Source: an uncultured Phaeodactylibacter sp. (lineage in GTDB: Bacteria; Bacteroidota; Bacteroidia; Chitinophagales; Saprospiraceae). Taken from it: 14,779 nt of DNA. A model generated the notes under the pieces. The model was given only the letters and a program-made list of their open reading frames with translations, was not told the origin of the DNA and searched no databases. The first letter of the stretch is position 1; each line of letters starts with the position of its first letter. Made by a program: the position numbers and the translations under genes. Positions 1 to 6,430 of this stretch are shown one piece after another. The stretch lies in assembly GCA_913062745.1 (NCBI GenBank), contig CAJXXJ010000025.1, positions 1 to 14,779 on the forward strand, read 5' to 3'.

Positions 1-44
1 CGGGCGGTGCGTCAATAGTAAGGATACAAGGCTGCTGAAATCCA

Positions 45-500
45 ATGGATGTAAGGGCCTCGCAAGTTTTTACCCTTACATCTGATGCACCGCCTGATTG
101 TAAATGTACCTCGCTGACCAACAATACCCGCGACTCTCTGGTGCTGATTTTCCGGCCACATTATGAAAATCCTGATGACCAATTTTCTGTTAGAGCAAGG
201 TATTTACACCCTGACGGATTTGTTGCTTCTTATGCGAGGGCTCAGGGCTACTTCAACGATCGGCCTGAGTTTCAGGAAATACAGTTCACAATGGTCAATC
301 AAACTTTTCTAAGCCCGCCTGAATTCGAGGATTGCACAGACATCCACGAAGGCCTCTACGGGCAACTGCACGAGTTTCTGCCTTATACCCAGGACCAATT
401 CACGGGCACGGTCTACTTTTACGATACTGAAGCCACCTTGGACAGTCAGGCGAACCCTGTGGATTCCTGTGTCATGCACTTGGAGCGGCTGTATTTGTAG
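45..500 (+). CDS. Unrecognised protein, possibly the 3' part of a longer gene
   Basis: I do not recognise this 151-residue protein. It is rich in Phe, Tyr, Asp and Glu, has several cysteines including a Cys-Lys-Cys near residue 20, and reads like a beta-rich globular or extracellular domain. It has no signal peptide or membrane segment at the ATG used here. The same frame is open from position 3 to an in-frame TGA at 36-38, just seven bases before the ATG. The gene may therefore once have started outside the window and been cut by a nonsense change, but 11 codons are too few to decide. No good ribosome binding site precedes the ATG. It is followed by a 97-bp gap and a lipoprotein gene on the same strand. 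Confidence 0.45.
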   Translation: MDVRASQVFTLTSDAPPDCKCTSLTNNTRDSLVLIFRPHYENPDDQFSVRARYLHPDGFVASYARAQGYFNDRPEFQEIQFTMVNQTFLSPPEFEDCTDIHEGLYGQLHEFLPYTQDQFTGTVYFYDTEATLDSQANPVDSCVMHLERLYL

Positions 501-528
501 GGGTTTTTAACTTTCATGAAACCAAAGC

Positions 529-590
529 AACTATTCAGCATAGGAAAAAAATAAGCAGAATATGCGATTATCTGGTCATGCTGAATAGTT
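529..590. repeat. 13-bp perfect inverted repeat (AT-rich)
   Basis: AACTATTCAGCAT at 529-541 is the exact reverse complement of ATGCTGAATAGTT at 578-590, with 36 bases between. The right arm ends 7 bases before the start codon of the lipoprotein at 598. In RNA it could form a long-loop hairpin that terminates or controls translation. In DNA it could be the ends of a tiny mobile remnant or a recombinase/regulator site. No poly-U run follows, so a standard terminator is unlikely. Confidence 0.6.
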
Positions 591-597
591 ACGAGAT

Positions 598-1095
598 ATG
601 AAAAACAAGATAACTTTGGTCTGTTTACTAGGCATCCTTTCTATTTCTGCCACTTGTAACCGTCAATCAAATATCGGTGATGCAGGATTTTATCCTCTGA
701 CTACCAAAATGGATTTACATGGTTTTGATAAAGAATGTAAAGGGTTCCTAAAAGAGGAAGTACGCCCGAAATGGAAATTGCACAGTTCTGGCGAATGTTT
801 TTACGATGACCAACCTTTTTGGGAAAGCATTTTAACTAATAAAGCTTGTTTCATTGGAAAAAACAGAGGTCAAATGAGAACGATTTTTGGATCCCCAAAT
901 GATACTTTCAAGCTGAGAGGTACTGTTTGGGAAAAATACTTCATGGGTAAAGTATGTGAAAAATATCATCCTTATTTCACCCTCCAGCTGGTTTACAATA
1001 ATGAAGGAGTACTAACGAATATAGGAAGAGGTCAGATAACATATGATCAAGGTTATACCGGATCAAGTAAAGAAGACGGTACTGTAGATAGATGA
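598..1095 (+). CDS. Small lipoprotein of unknown function, BamE/SmpA-like pattern in the C-terminal half
   Basis: This 165-residue protein starts MKNK, followed by a short hydrophobic stretch and the lipobox ISATC (Cys about residue 20), so it is probably a lipoprotein exported to the envelope. Residues about 83-145 run Gly-x-x-x-Gly, a Phe-Gly-x-Pro turn, a Trp-Glu-Lys-Tyr strand, then a strand ending in an Asn-Asn-Glu-Gly turn. That order recalls the small SmpA/BamE fold, but this is a pattern judgement only. It carries several further cysteines. The base composition is unlike the neighbours: 21 of 60 bases at 601-660 are G or C against 35 of 60 at 8341-8400, which suggests acquired DNA. 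The last 17 or so codons overlap, in another frame, the start of a broken nucleotidyltransferase gene, so the native C-terminus may be lost. Confidence 0.65.
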   Translation: MKNKITLVCLLGILSISATCNRQSNIGDAGFYPLTTKMDLHGFDKECKGFLKEEVRPKWKLHSSGECFYDDQPFWESILTNKACFIGKNRGQMRTIFGSPNDTFKLRGTVWEKYFMGKVCEKYHPYFTLQLVYNNEGVLTNIGRGQITYDQGYTGSSKEDGTVDR

Positions 1096-1226
1096 AGAGG
1101 CAGAAATGATCTTGTTCGGATCAAGAGCAAGAGGAGATTATGGATCAGGCTCAGATTGGGATTTTCTAATCTTCCTGGATGGTCCGATCACCTCAGAAAA
1201 AGAGGAGTTGATCAGGAATAGAATAG
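1043..1226 (+). pseudogene. Remnant of a MNT-type nucleotidyltransferase gene (internal amber stop, lost 3' end)
   Basis: In the frame starting at ATG 1043 the sequence reads MIKVIPDQVKKTVL, a TAG at 1085-1087, then IDEEAEMILFGSRARGD and SGSDWDFLIFLDG. The Gly-Ser-x-x-Arg-Gly and Ser-Asp-x-Asp motifs are the nucleotide- and metal-binding signature of small MNT-domain nucleotidyltransferases, the antitoxin-type partner of HEPN toxins in HEPN/MNT modules. The piece before the TAG looks like the family's usual N-terminal helix, so the stop most likely replaced a Glu or Gln codon. After IRNRI, near 1226, similarity to the family disappears and the frame runs into unrelated residues up to 1297. 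A shortened product from ATG 1106 could be made but would lack the N-terminal helix and the C-terminal part. No HEPN partner is visible. Confidence 0.75.
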
Positions 1227-1334
1227 GGCGCAAACCAAATTGTCGCAACAGCAAGAATGATTGCAATTGGCTTACACCGGTAAGACCTACTCGTTGACAT
1301 CAATGATAGGATTTTGGCTTTAACTGCTCCAACT
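1227..1334 (+). pseudogene. Possible PIN-domain (VapC-like) C-terminal remnant
   Basis: Directly after the nucleotidyltransferase remnant, a different frame reads ANQIVATARMIAIG, a TAA at 1281-1283, then DLLVDINDRILAL. The order Gln-Ile-Val-Ala-Thr-Ala-Arg followed by Leu-Val-x-x-x-Asp-x-x-Ile-Leu resembles the last two motifs of VapC-type PIN ribonucleases. The piece is short, has an internal stop and no start, so it cannot be functional. The similarity is judged by eye and could be chance. Confidence 0.25.
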
Positions 1335-1383
1335 TGATGCATTTTGACTCTGTGACGATGCTCCGCATGTCAAGATCTAAGGA

Positions 1384-1414
1384 TTCGGAGAACCTGTCTG
1401 ACTGGCGCAGCCAG
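1384..1414 (+). repeat. 31-bp repeat, copy 1
   Basis: TTCGGAGAACCTGTCT, four variable bases, then GGCGCAGCCAG. It matches copy 2 at 1461-1491 at 27 of 31 positions; the only differences are in the four central bases. Small dyads (TTC-GGA-GAA and CTGG-CGCAG-CCAG) suggest a REP-like or structured intergenic repeat. Confidence 0.75.
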
Positions 1415-1460
1415 GTAAAGTCATACATTTATAGTCTCAAAACCATAAATGGCATTCGAC

Positions 1461-1491
1461 TTCGGAGAACCTGTCTACTCGGCGCAGCCAG
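1461..1491 (+). repeat. 31-bp repeat, copy 2
   Basis: Same conserved blocks as copy 1 and the same orientation, 77 bp further on. The 46 bases between the copies contain a 7-bp inverted repeat, CATTTAT (1426-1432) and ATAAATG (1445-1451). The stretch 1335-1528 holds no gene that I can see. Confidence 0.75.
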
Positions 1492-1528
1492 CTGCTAAGC
1501 CATTGGTCCAATGCCTGCCCACCTCCCA

Positions 1529-1723
1529 TCAAGAACACCGCTCCACCTCCGCCGCATACGCCCCCTGCTTATTCTCCTTCACCACAAAGCGCACCTGATC
1601 CCCCCGCTGTACCGGCCCTTTCAGCTGTTTGCGGTGCACGTAGAACTCCTCCCGCGTTTCCGGCACACGGATGTAGCCATAGCCTTTATCAACCAAAAAA
1701 AACTGTACGATACCGCGGGGCAT
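1529..1723 (-). CDS. Cold-shock domain protein
   Basis: A 64-residue single-domain protein of the CspA family: a five-stranded OB fold that binds single-stranded RNA or DNA and melts secondary structure. It opens with MPRGIVQFF, followed by the RNP1-like motif Lys-Gly-Tyr-Gly-Tyr-Ile (about residues 13-18) and the RNP2-like Glu-Phe-Tyr-Val-His (about 26-30). The second half has Gly-Asp-x-Val-x-Phe and ends near Gly-x-Tyr-Ala-Ala-Glu-Val. Tyr replaces Phe in RNP1 and Phe-Leu replaces the common Phe-Asn after the first strand, so it is a divergent member rather than a classic CspA. It is transcribed away from lpxD with 46 bp between the two start codons. Length and fold pattern fit the family well. 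Confidence 0.85.
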   Translation of the reverse strand: MPRGIVQFFLVDKGYGYIRVPETREEFYVHRKQLKGPVQRGDQVRFVVKENKQGAYAAEVERCS

Positions 1724-1769
1724 AGCTGGTAGATTTTACGTTACTTTGGGAATCAACAAACCACCAAGC

Positions 1770-2705
1770 ATGAAGTTTCCCGAGCCCATCCCCGTCAGGG
1801 AGCTGGCCCAAAAGACAGGAGCAGAGCTGATCGGCAACCAAGGCCTCCAAGCCACCGGCATCAACGAAATCCATCAGGTGCAGGAAGGCGATATCACCTT
1901 CGTGGATGTGCGTAAGTACTTTAAAAAGTCGCTGTCTTCCGCCGCCTCCGTCATCCTGCTCAATGAAAAGACAGAATGCCCGCCCGGCAAAGCGCTGCTC
2001 GTGGTAGACGACCCCTTCCGGGTATACAACGAGATCGTGCTCGAGCACCGCCCGGTACTCCCCCTTAGCAGCAACGTCAGCGATACGGCCAATATCGACC
2101 CTACCGCCATCGTAGAGCCGAATGTGATCATCGGCCACCACGTGACCATCGGCCCGGGCTGCCGCATTCACGCCAACGCGGTGATCGGCGAGTACTCTGT
2201 GCTCGGTAAAAATGTGGAGGTACAGTCGGGTGCGGTCATCGGCTCCGATGCCTTTTACTTCAAGCGTACGGAAGCGGGCTACCAACCGTGGCGCTCCGGC
2301 GGACGGGTGATTATCGAAGATGATGTGCTGATCAGCTCCGGCTGCACCATCAACAAAGGGGTGTCCGGCGATACCATCATAGGAGCGGGCAGCAAGCTCG
2401 ACTGTCAGGTGCATATCGGCCACGATGTGGTGATCGGCAAAAACTGCCTCTTCGCTGCGCAGGTCGGCATAGGCGGCAATACACGTGTTGAGGAAGAAGT
2501 CGTGATGTACGGACAGGTGGGGATCGCTCAGAACCTGCACATCGGGAAGCAAGCCGTCATACTGGCCAAGTCAGGCGTGAGCAAAGATTTGGAAGGGAAG
2601 AAAATTTACTTTGGCTATCCGGCTAAGGAGGCGCGTATGGCGTACCGGGAATTGGCGGCACTCCGCCATCTGCCCGAGTTTTACCGCAACTTTTACGAAA
2701 AATAG
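1770..2705 (+). CDS. lpxD: UDP-3-O-acylglucosamine N-acyltransferase (LpxD family)
   Basis: LpxD transfers a 3-hydroxyacyl chain from acyl carrier protein to the 2-amino group of UDP-3-O-acylglucosamine, the third step of lipid A synthesis, at the cytoplasmic side of the inner membrane. The 311-residue protein has the N-terminal uridine-binding domain (about residues 1-95, with Asp-Ile-Thr-Phe-Val), then many hexapeptide repeats forming a left-handed beta helix. His218 in HIGHDVVIG matches the catalytic base of the family, and the C-terminal helix follows Gly-Tyr-Pro-Ala-Lys. I chose ATG 1770; a TTG at 1746 would add eight residues that fit no domain. It stands alone, without lpxA, lpxC or fabZ. 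Bacteroidota often carry a second LpxD-like gene of about this length, so it could be the paralogue rather than the main enzyme. Confidence 0.88.
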   Translation: MKFPEPIPVRELAQKTGAELIGNQGLQATGINEIHQVQEGDITFVDVRKYFKKSLSSAASVILLNEKTECPPGKALLVVDDPFRVYNEIVLEHRPVLPLSSNVSDTANIDPTAIVEPNVIIGHHVTIGPGCRIHANAVIGEYSVLGKNVEVQSGAVIGSDAFYFKRTEAGYQPWRSGGRVIIEDDVLISSGCTINKGVSGDTIIGAGSKLDCQVHIGHDVVIGKNCLFAAQVGIGGNTRVEEEVVMYGQVGIAQNLHIGKQAVILAKSGVSKDLEGKKIYFGYPAKEARMAYRELAALRHLPEFYRNFYEK

Positions 2706-2750
2706 AGAGGACGAAACACTACAGAAATTGTTACGAGCAGTACAGCCCAG

Positions 2751-3092
2751 CTATTGCTTGTGCAGCCGCTGTGTGGTGATAATCTTATCGCGTTCCCCCA
2801 GCAGCTGTACCAGATACATGCCCTTAGGCATATCACTAACCTGATACTTGCCGCCTTCGCGCACATTAAAGGACTTCATCTTGCGGCCCACGAGATTGTA
2901 GATTACAAGCCGCTCAATGCCTTCGTTATGGCTGAGGCTGATAAAGTCAGTAGCCGGATTGGGATATATCTTCAGCTCCGGGTCCACCGAATAGGTACGG
3001 TCAAAGCCCGGGTCGAACGCTTGCTGACTGTACTGCGCGCTGAGCATTAGGCTGGTGAATAAAAATATGGTAAGGAGTAAAGTTTGCTTCAT
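2751..3092 (-). CDS. Very short secreted protein with a type IX (Por) C-terminal sorting domain
   Basis: The 113-residue product has a signal peptide (MKQTLLLTIFLF, cleavage probably near LMLSAQ, about residue 20) and then only about 20 residues before a type A T9SS sorting domain. That domain begins Lys-Ile-Tyr-Pro-Asn-Pro-Ala at about residue 41 and continues through Val-Ile-Tyr-Asn-Leu-x-Gly and Met-Pro-Lys-Gly-Met-Tyr-Leu-Val to the C-terminus. Such tails direct cargo through the type IX translocon to the cell surface, where the sorting domain is normally removed. There is almost no passenger, so after processing only a short peptide would remain. It converges with lpxD across a 45-bp gap. 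It is separated from thrS upstream by a terminator. Confidence 0.88.
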   Translation of the reverse strand: MKQTLLLTIFLFTSLMLSAQYSQQAFDPGFDRTYSVDPELKIYPNPATDFISLSHNEGIERLVIYNLVGRKMKSFNVREGGKYQVSDMPKGMYLVQLLGERDKIITTQRLHKQ

Positions 3093-3126
3093 AAAGTGGC
3101 TTTTTCGTCGTCATCCGTAGTGGCTT

Positions 3127-3158
3127 GCAAAATACAGATAACGAAGTTGGGATTCAAA
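3127..3158 (-). promoter_or_regulatory. Candidate Bacteroidota promoter for the short T9SS protein
   Basis: On the minus strand a TTTG (3155-3158) is followed after 20 bases by TATTTTGC (3127-3134). This is close to the -33 TTTG and -7 TAnnTTTG elements at normal spacing. The -7 box is imperfect. The predicted transcript would start near 3120, about 30 bases before the ATG. Confidence 0.35.
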
Positions 3159-3202
3159 TTATATGATAGATTTTTTAATTTGTTATATGCGTTAAAACAA
3201 CC

Positions 3203-3234
3203 GGGCGGATGAGCCCCTTCAGGCTCATCCGCCC
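3203..3234 (-). terminator. Intrinsic terminator downstream of thrS
   Basis: A perfect 13-bp stem (GGGCGGATGAGCC at 3203-3215 pairing with 3222-3234) closes a 6-base loop. Read on the minus strand it lies 55 bases after the thrS stop and is followed by GGTTGTTTTAAC, a short U-rich tail. It separates thrS from the short T9SS gene downstream. Confidence 0.85.
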
Positions 3235-3289
3235 AACTGTTAAAACTAAAACGGCCGCTCATAAGTTCAGCCGCTCAGTAGTGAGCCGC

Positions 3290-5218
3290 TTACGCGATAA
3301 GCGTTTTAAAGTAATCGGCAAACTCTACCGCTGTCATCGCACCGATATCGCCCTCGCCCTGCCGGCGTACCGAAACAGTGCCTTCGCCTGCCTCCTTCTC
3401 GCCCACGATCAGCATAAAGGGTACCTTCTTCACTTCCGCATCCCGGATTTTACGGCCAACCTTCTCGCCCCGCTCATCTACGAAGCCGCGGATGTCGAAC
3501 TTCGCCAGCTCCTGCTCCACCTGCGCCGCATACTCGTTGAAGCGGTCGCTGATCGGCAGAATAGCAAACTGCTCCGGTGCCAGCCAGAGCGGGAATTTAC
3601 CGCCGGTATGCTCAATGAGGATACTGATGAAGCGCTCCATAGAGCCGAAGGGCGCACGGTGAATCATGACCGGGCGGTGGGCCTCGTTATCGGCGCCCAC
3701 GTACTCCAGCTCGAAGCGGTCCGGCAGGTTGTAGTCCACCTGTATGGTACCCAGCTGCCAGGAACGGCCCAGAGCATCCTTCACCATGAAGTCGAGCTTA
3801 GGGCCGTAAAAGGCCGCTTCGCCCAGCTCGGTTACCGTATTCAGGCCTGCCTCTTTAGTCGCCTCAATGATGGCCTGCTCGGCTGCTTCCCAGTTTTCTT
3901 TGGTGCCGATGTACTTCTCCGGCTTCTGCGGGTCGCGCAGAGAAATCTGTGCCGTGAACTCCGCAAAGCCCATTTTCGCCAGTACCGTCTTCGTCAGGTC
4001 CAGCACATTCAGGAATTCATCTTTCAGCTGATCCTGCGTGCAGAAGATGTGCGCATCATCCTGCGTGAATCCGCGTACGCGCGACAGGCCGTGCAGCTCG
4101 CCGCTCTGCTCGTAGCGGTATACGGTACCGAACTCTGCGATACGCAAGGGCAGATCACGGTAGGAATGCGGCCGGTGGGCAAAAATTTCGCAGTGGTGCG
4201 GGCAGTTCATTGGCTTCAGCAAAAACTCCTCGCCCTCCCGCGGGGTAGTGATGGGGTGGAAACTGTCCTCCCCGTACTTCTCCCAGTGGCCGGAAGTGAC
4301 GTACAGGTCTTTTTTGCCAATATGCGGAGTAGTCACCAGCTGGTAGCCGCGCTTTTCCTGCTCGGTGCGCAGGAAGTTCATCAGGCGGTCCCGCATCTGA
4401 TTGCCCTTCGGCAGCCACATCGGCAGGCCCTGCCCCACGCGCTCGGAGAACATGAAAAGCTCCAGCTCAGCGCCCAGCTTGCGGTGGTCGCGCTCCTTAG
4501 CTTCTTCAATCATCTTCTCGTACAGGTCCAGCTCCTTCTGCTTGGGGAAGGTGATGCCGTACACCCGGGTGAGCTGCTGCCGGTTCTCATCGCCCTGCCA
4601 GTAGGCACCTGCCACTTTGGTCAGCTTGATCGCCTTGATGTAGCCCGTATCCGGCACGTGCGGGCCCCGGCACAGGTCGGTGAAGCCGCCCTGCTCGTAG
4701 AGCGTAATTTCCGCGCCTTCTTCTTTGCGCTTTTCCAGCAACTCCAGCTTGTACTCGTCGCCTTTTTCCTTGTAATACTGAATGGCTTCCTCCAGCTCAA
4801 TCGGCTTGCGCACGTAAGCGTTCTTCTCCCGCGCCAGCTCCAGCATTTTCTTTTCGATCTTCGGGAAGTCATCACTGGAAATCGTGTGCCCGCCGGCATC
4901 CACATCGTAGTAGAAACCGCCATCGGTAGCCGGCCCGGTACCAAACTTGATGCCCGGATAGAGGGCTTCCAGCGCTTCCGCCATCAGGTGGGCAGAGGAG
5001 TGCCAAAACGTCATCTTCCCCTCTTTGTCGTCCCAGGTGAGCAATTGCAGCGTAGCGTCCTCGTGGATGGGGCGCGTGGCATCCCATACCTCTCCGTTGA
5101 CTTTAGCAGAAAGGACCTTTTTCGCCAGCCCGTGGCTGATCGATTTCGCGATGTCCAAAGCGGTAGTTCCTTCTTCGTACTGCCGGACATTCCCGTCGGG
5201 GAAAGTGATGTTGATCAT
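3290..5218 (-). CDS. thrS: Threonine--tRNA ligase
   Basis: Class II aminoacyl-tRNA synthetase that charges tRNA(Thr) with threonine in the cytoplasm. The 642 residues equal the usual bacterial length. Domains in order are: TGS (about 1-62); the editing domain with His73-x3-His77 and Cys183-x3-His187, which removes mischarged serine; the catalytic core (about 245-535) with zinc ligands Cys339 (Met-Asn-Cys-Pro-His-His), His390 (Asp-Asp-Ala-His) and His520 (Met-Ile-His-Arg-Ala); and the anticodon-binding domain (about 540-642). ATG 5218 begins MINITFPDG, the expected start of the TGS domain. In many bacteria infC, rpmI and rplT follow thrS; here a strong terminator follows instead, so it is probably transcribed alone. 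Its leader carries an unusual dyad at 5222-5292. Confidence 0.98.
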   Translation of the reverse strand: MINITFPDGNVRQYEEGTTALDIAKSISHGLAKKVLSAKVNGEVWDATRPIHEDATLQLLTWDDKEGKMTFWHSSAHLMAEALEALYPGIKFGTGPATDGGFYYDVDAGGHTISSDDFPKIEKKMLELAREKNAYVRKPIELEEAIQYYKEKGDEYKLELLEKRKEEGAEITLYEQGGFTDLCRGPHVPDTGYIKAIKLTKVAGAYWQGDENRQQLTRVYGITFPKQKELDLYEKMIEEAKERDHRKLGAELELFMFSERVGQGLPMWLPKGNQMRDRLMNFLRTEQEKRGYQLVTTPHIGKKDLYVTSGHWEKYGEDSFHPITTPREGEEFLLKPMNCPHHCEIFAHRPHSYRDLPLRIAEFGTVYRYEQSGELHGLSRVRGFTQDDAHIFCTQDQLKDEFLNVLDLTKTVLAKMGFAEFTAQISLRDPQKPEKYIGTKENWEAAEQAIIEATKEAGLNTVTELGEAAFYGPKLDFMVKDALGRSWQLGTIQVDYNLPDRFELEYVGADNEAHRPVMIHRAPFGSMERFISILIEHTGGKFPLWLAPEQFAILPISDRFNEYAAQVEQELAKFDIRGFVDERGEKVGRKIRDAEVKKVPFMLIVGEKEAGEGTVSVRRQGEGDIGAMTAVEFADYFKTLIA

Positions 5219-5221
5219 AAT

Positions 5222-5292
5222 AATTTTGCGGTTGCTTTACTGCTCCCTACGAACGGGCAGTAAAATTGGTTCTCAAAAGGACCGCAAAATTA
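5222..5292 (-). promoter_or_regulatory. Nested inverted repeats in the thrS leader
   Basis: A 12-bp perfect inverted repeat, TAATTTTGCGGT at 5222-5233 and its reverse complement at 5281-5292, encloses a second hairpin: stem TTTACTG (5237-5243) with CAGTAAA (5259-5265), plus CCC/GGG beside a two-base bulge. The inner hairpin starts about 19 bases before the thrS ATG and the proximal outer arm ends three bases before it. If both arms are transcribed, the start region would be base-paired, as expected for translational autoregulation. The distal arm also contains a perfect -7 box, so the dyad may instead be an operator at the promoter. Confidence 0.6.
5285..5292 (-). promoter_or_regulatory. thrS: Candidate -7 promoter box for thrS
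   Basis: On the minus strand TAATTTTG matches the Bacteroidota -7 consensus TAnnTTTG exactly, 66 bases before the thrS ATG. I see no convincing TTG at the -33 position. If this is the real promoter, the transcript starts near 5278 and carries the inner hairpin but not the distal arm of the dyad. Confidence 0.5.
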
Positions 5293-5298
5293 GTTCTT

Positions 5299-5321
5299 TT
5301 TAGCGGAGGCGCTAAATTTTT
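5299..5321 (+). terminator. Hairpin followed by five T residues on the plus strand
   Basis: TTTAGCG (5299-5305) and CGCTAAA (5310-5316) form a perfect 7-bp stem with a GAGG loop, followed by TTTTT at 5317-5321. The T run lies on the plus-strand side, although no plus-strand gene precedes it. On the minus strand, where porQ ends at 5332, the hairpin is followed by A residues, so it is a poor porQ terminator. Confidence 0.4.
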
Positions 5322-5331
5322 GGGCGTCCAA

Positions 5332-6387
5332 TCAGGAGCGGAACTCCTGTAAATTGGTAGATACACTGAAATGGTTCAGCCCGCCGCCCAAATGGAAGGA
5401 GCGGTAGCCGTAGTCGATCCGGAAGCGGTTGACCTTGAAGCCGATGCCGAAACTGAAGCCCGACAGGCTGCCGAAATTATCCACAGAAAGCTCCCGGCGC
5501 ATGAAGTGGTTGTAGCCTACCCGCAACCGGAAGTTATCTTTTGGCCCAATCAGGAACTCGCCGTTAAAAACAAAGTGCCGGAAAAAATTATCAAACCAGA
5601 TACTGCTCGCACTTTCTTCGGTGGGCTCCTCGCCGATGAAGAGCAGCGCCGGCTCGGCGTTCGGGTCATCGTAGCGGATGTTCCAGCGGTTCAGGTGGCG
5701 GTAAATGACGGAGAAGCGGAAGGGCAGGTACCGCAGCCGCTTGGATACGCCCAGCTGTATCTCAAAGGGCAGCGGTTCGGGATTGTCTGGCCGGAAGTAA
5801 GAAACCTGCCGGCCCATATTGCGGAAAACCATGGTGGCGACAAAGCGGCTTGAGGTATCAAAATACATCGCTGCTACATCTGCTCCCAGGCCAAAGGAGC
5901 TGTAACGCTCCAACTGCGAGGTAATGACTTTGAGGTTGGCGCCTACCGCCAGCCGCTCGGCTACCTGCTTGCCGGCCCCCAGGTTGATCGCATACTCCGC
6001 CGCCTGAAAGGTGCCGATCTCCTCGCCCAGCTCGTTGGTCTCCATAAAATCGCCGTAACGCACGTACTGCACGCCCAGGTGGGAACTCAGGCCCGGCTTA
6101 TCGAAATGATGCGCATAGCCCGCATAGCCGTGGGCGATACCCGCGACGTGGAAGCTGTGGTTGAAGGCCAGCTGCTGATGCATGGCCTCGTTCAGAGCGG
6201 CCGGGTTGCCAAGAGCCAGATTGGCATCGTCGTCCCGTACAGTAATCAGATTGCCGCCGAGGGCTGTAATACGGGCGGAGGGCGACAGATTCAGGAACTC
6301 ATAGGTATGAAGCCCGCCCAGCTGCGCCTGTGCCCAGGCAGGGAGCAGCGCTATCAGCAGAGACAGGGTGCGTAAAGTTTGTTTCAT
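5332..6387 (-). CDS. porQ: Type IX secretion system protein PorQ
   Basis: Outer-membrane beta-barrel protein of the FadL-like PorV/PorQ group. In Porphyromonas gingivalis PorQ belongs to the T9SS attachment complex with PorU, PorV and PorZ and holds PorZ at the surface. The protein has 351 residues and a signal peptide ending near AWAQAQ. The mature start reads Leu-Gly-Gly-x-x-Thr-Tyr-Glu-Phe-Leu-Asn-Leu, then Ser-Ala-Arg-x-x-Ala-Leu-Gly-Gly and a Leu-x-x-x-Asn-Pro-Ala segment, all hallmarks of PorQ. The rest alternates barrel strands rich in Tyr, Phe and Gly and ends with an amphipathic strand. ATG 6387 fits the signal peptide; a GTG 27 bases upstream adds nine odd residues. It lies 43 bp behind the MORN lipoprotein gene on the same strand and is probably co-transcribed with it. 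Confidence 0.9.
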   Translation of the reverse strand: MKQTLRTLSLLIALLPAWAQAQLGGLHTYEFLNLSPSARITALGGNLITVRDDDANLALGNPAALNEAMHQQLAFNHSFHVAGIAHGYAGYAHHFDKPGLSSHLGVQYVRYGDFMETNELGEEIGTFQAAEYAINLGAGKQVAERLAVGANLKVITSQLERYSSFGLGADVAAMYFDTSSRFVATMVFRNMGRQVSYFRPDNPEPLPFEIQLGVSKRLRYLPFRFSVIYRHLNRWNIRYDDPNAEPALLFIGEEPTEESASSIWFDNFFRHFVFNGEFLIGPKDNFRLRVGYNHFMRRELSVDNFGSLSGFSFGIGFKVNRFRIDYGYRSFHLGGGLNHFSVSTNLQEFRS

Positions 6388-6430
6388 ATCGTAGGTTTCG
6401 GTTGTTTGGGGCACCGCCGGGCGCCCCTGA

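Noticed and set aside
36..38. In-frame TGA before the first gene, considered as a selenocysteine codon
   Set aside because: Only 11 upstream codons are visible and there is no convincing downstream stem-loop. A plain stop or a nonsense mutation is simpler.
1384..1491. Two repeats with a 46-bp interval, considered as a minimal CRISPR
   Set aside because: There are only two units, with mismatches in the repeat centre. The interval contains its own inverted repeat and no cas gene is present.
1501..1513. CATTGGTCCAATG palindrome after the cold-shock gene, considered as a terminator
   Set aside because: The centre is a single base, so no hairpin loop can form, and no T run follows on either strand.
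1689..2552. 287-codon open frame on the minus strand over lpxD
   Set aside because: It is opposite the hexapeptide repeats of lpxD. The apparent Asp/His/Ala periodicity is the reverse reading of those repeats.
3209..5263. 684-codon open frame on the plus strand opposite thrS
   Set aside because: It mirrors thrS, whose motifs and length are perfect. The long antisense frame follows from GC-rich third positions, and its translation is Arg/Leu/Val-rich without any recognisable domain.
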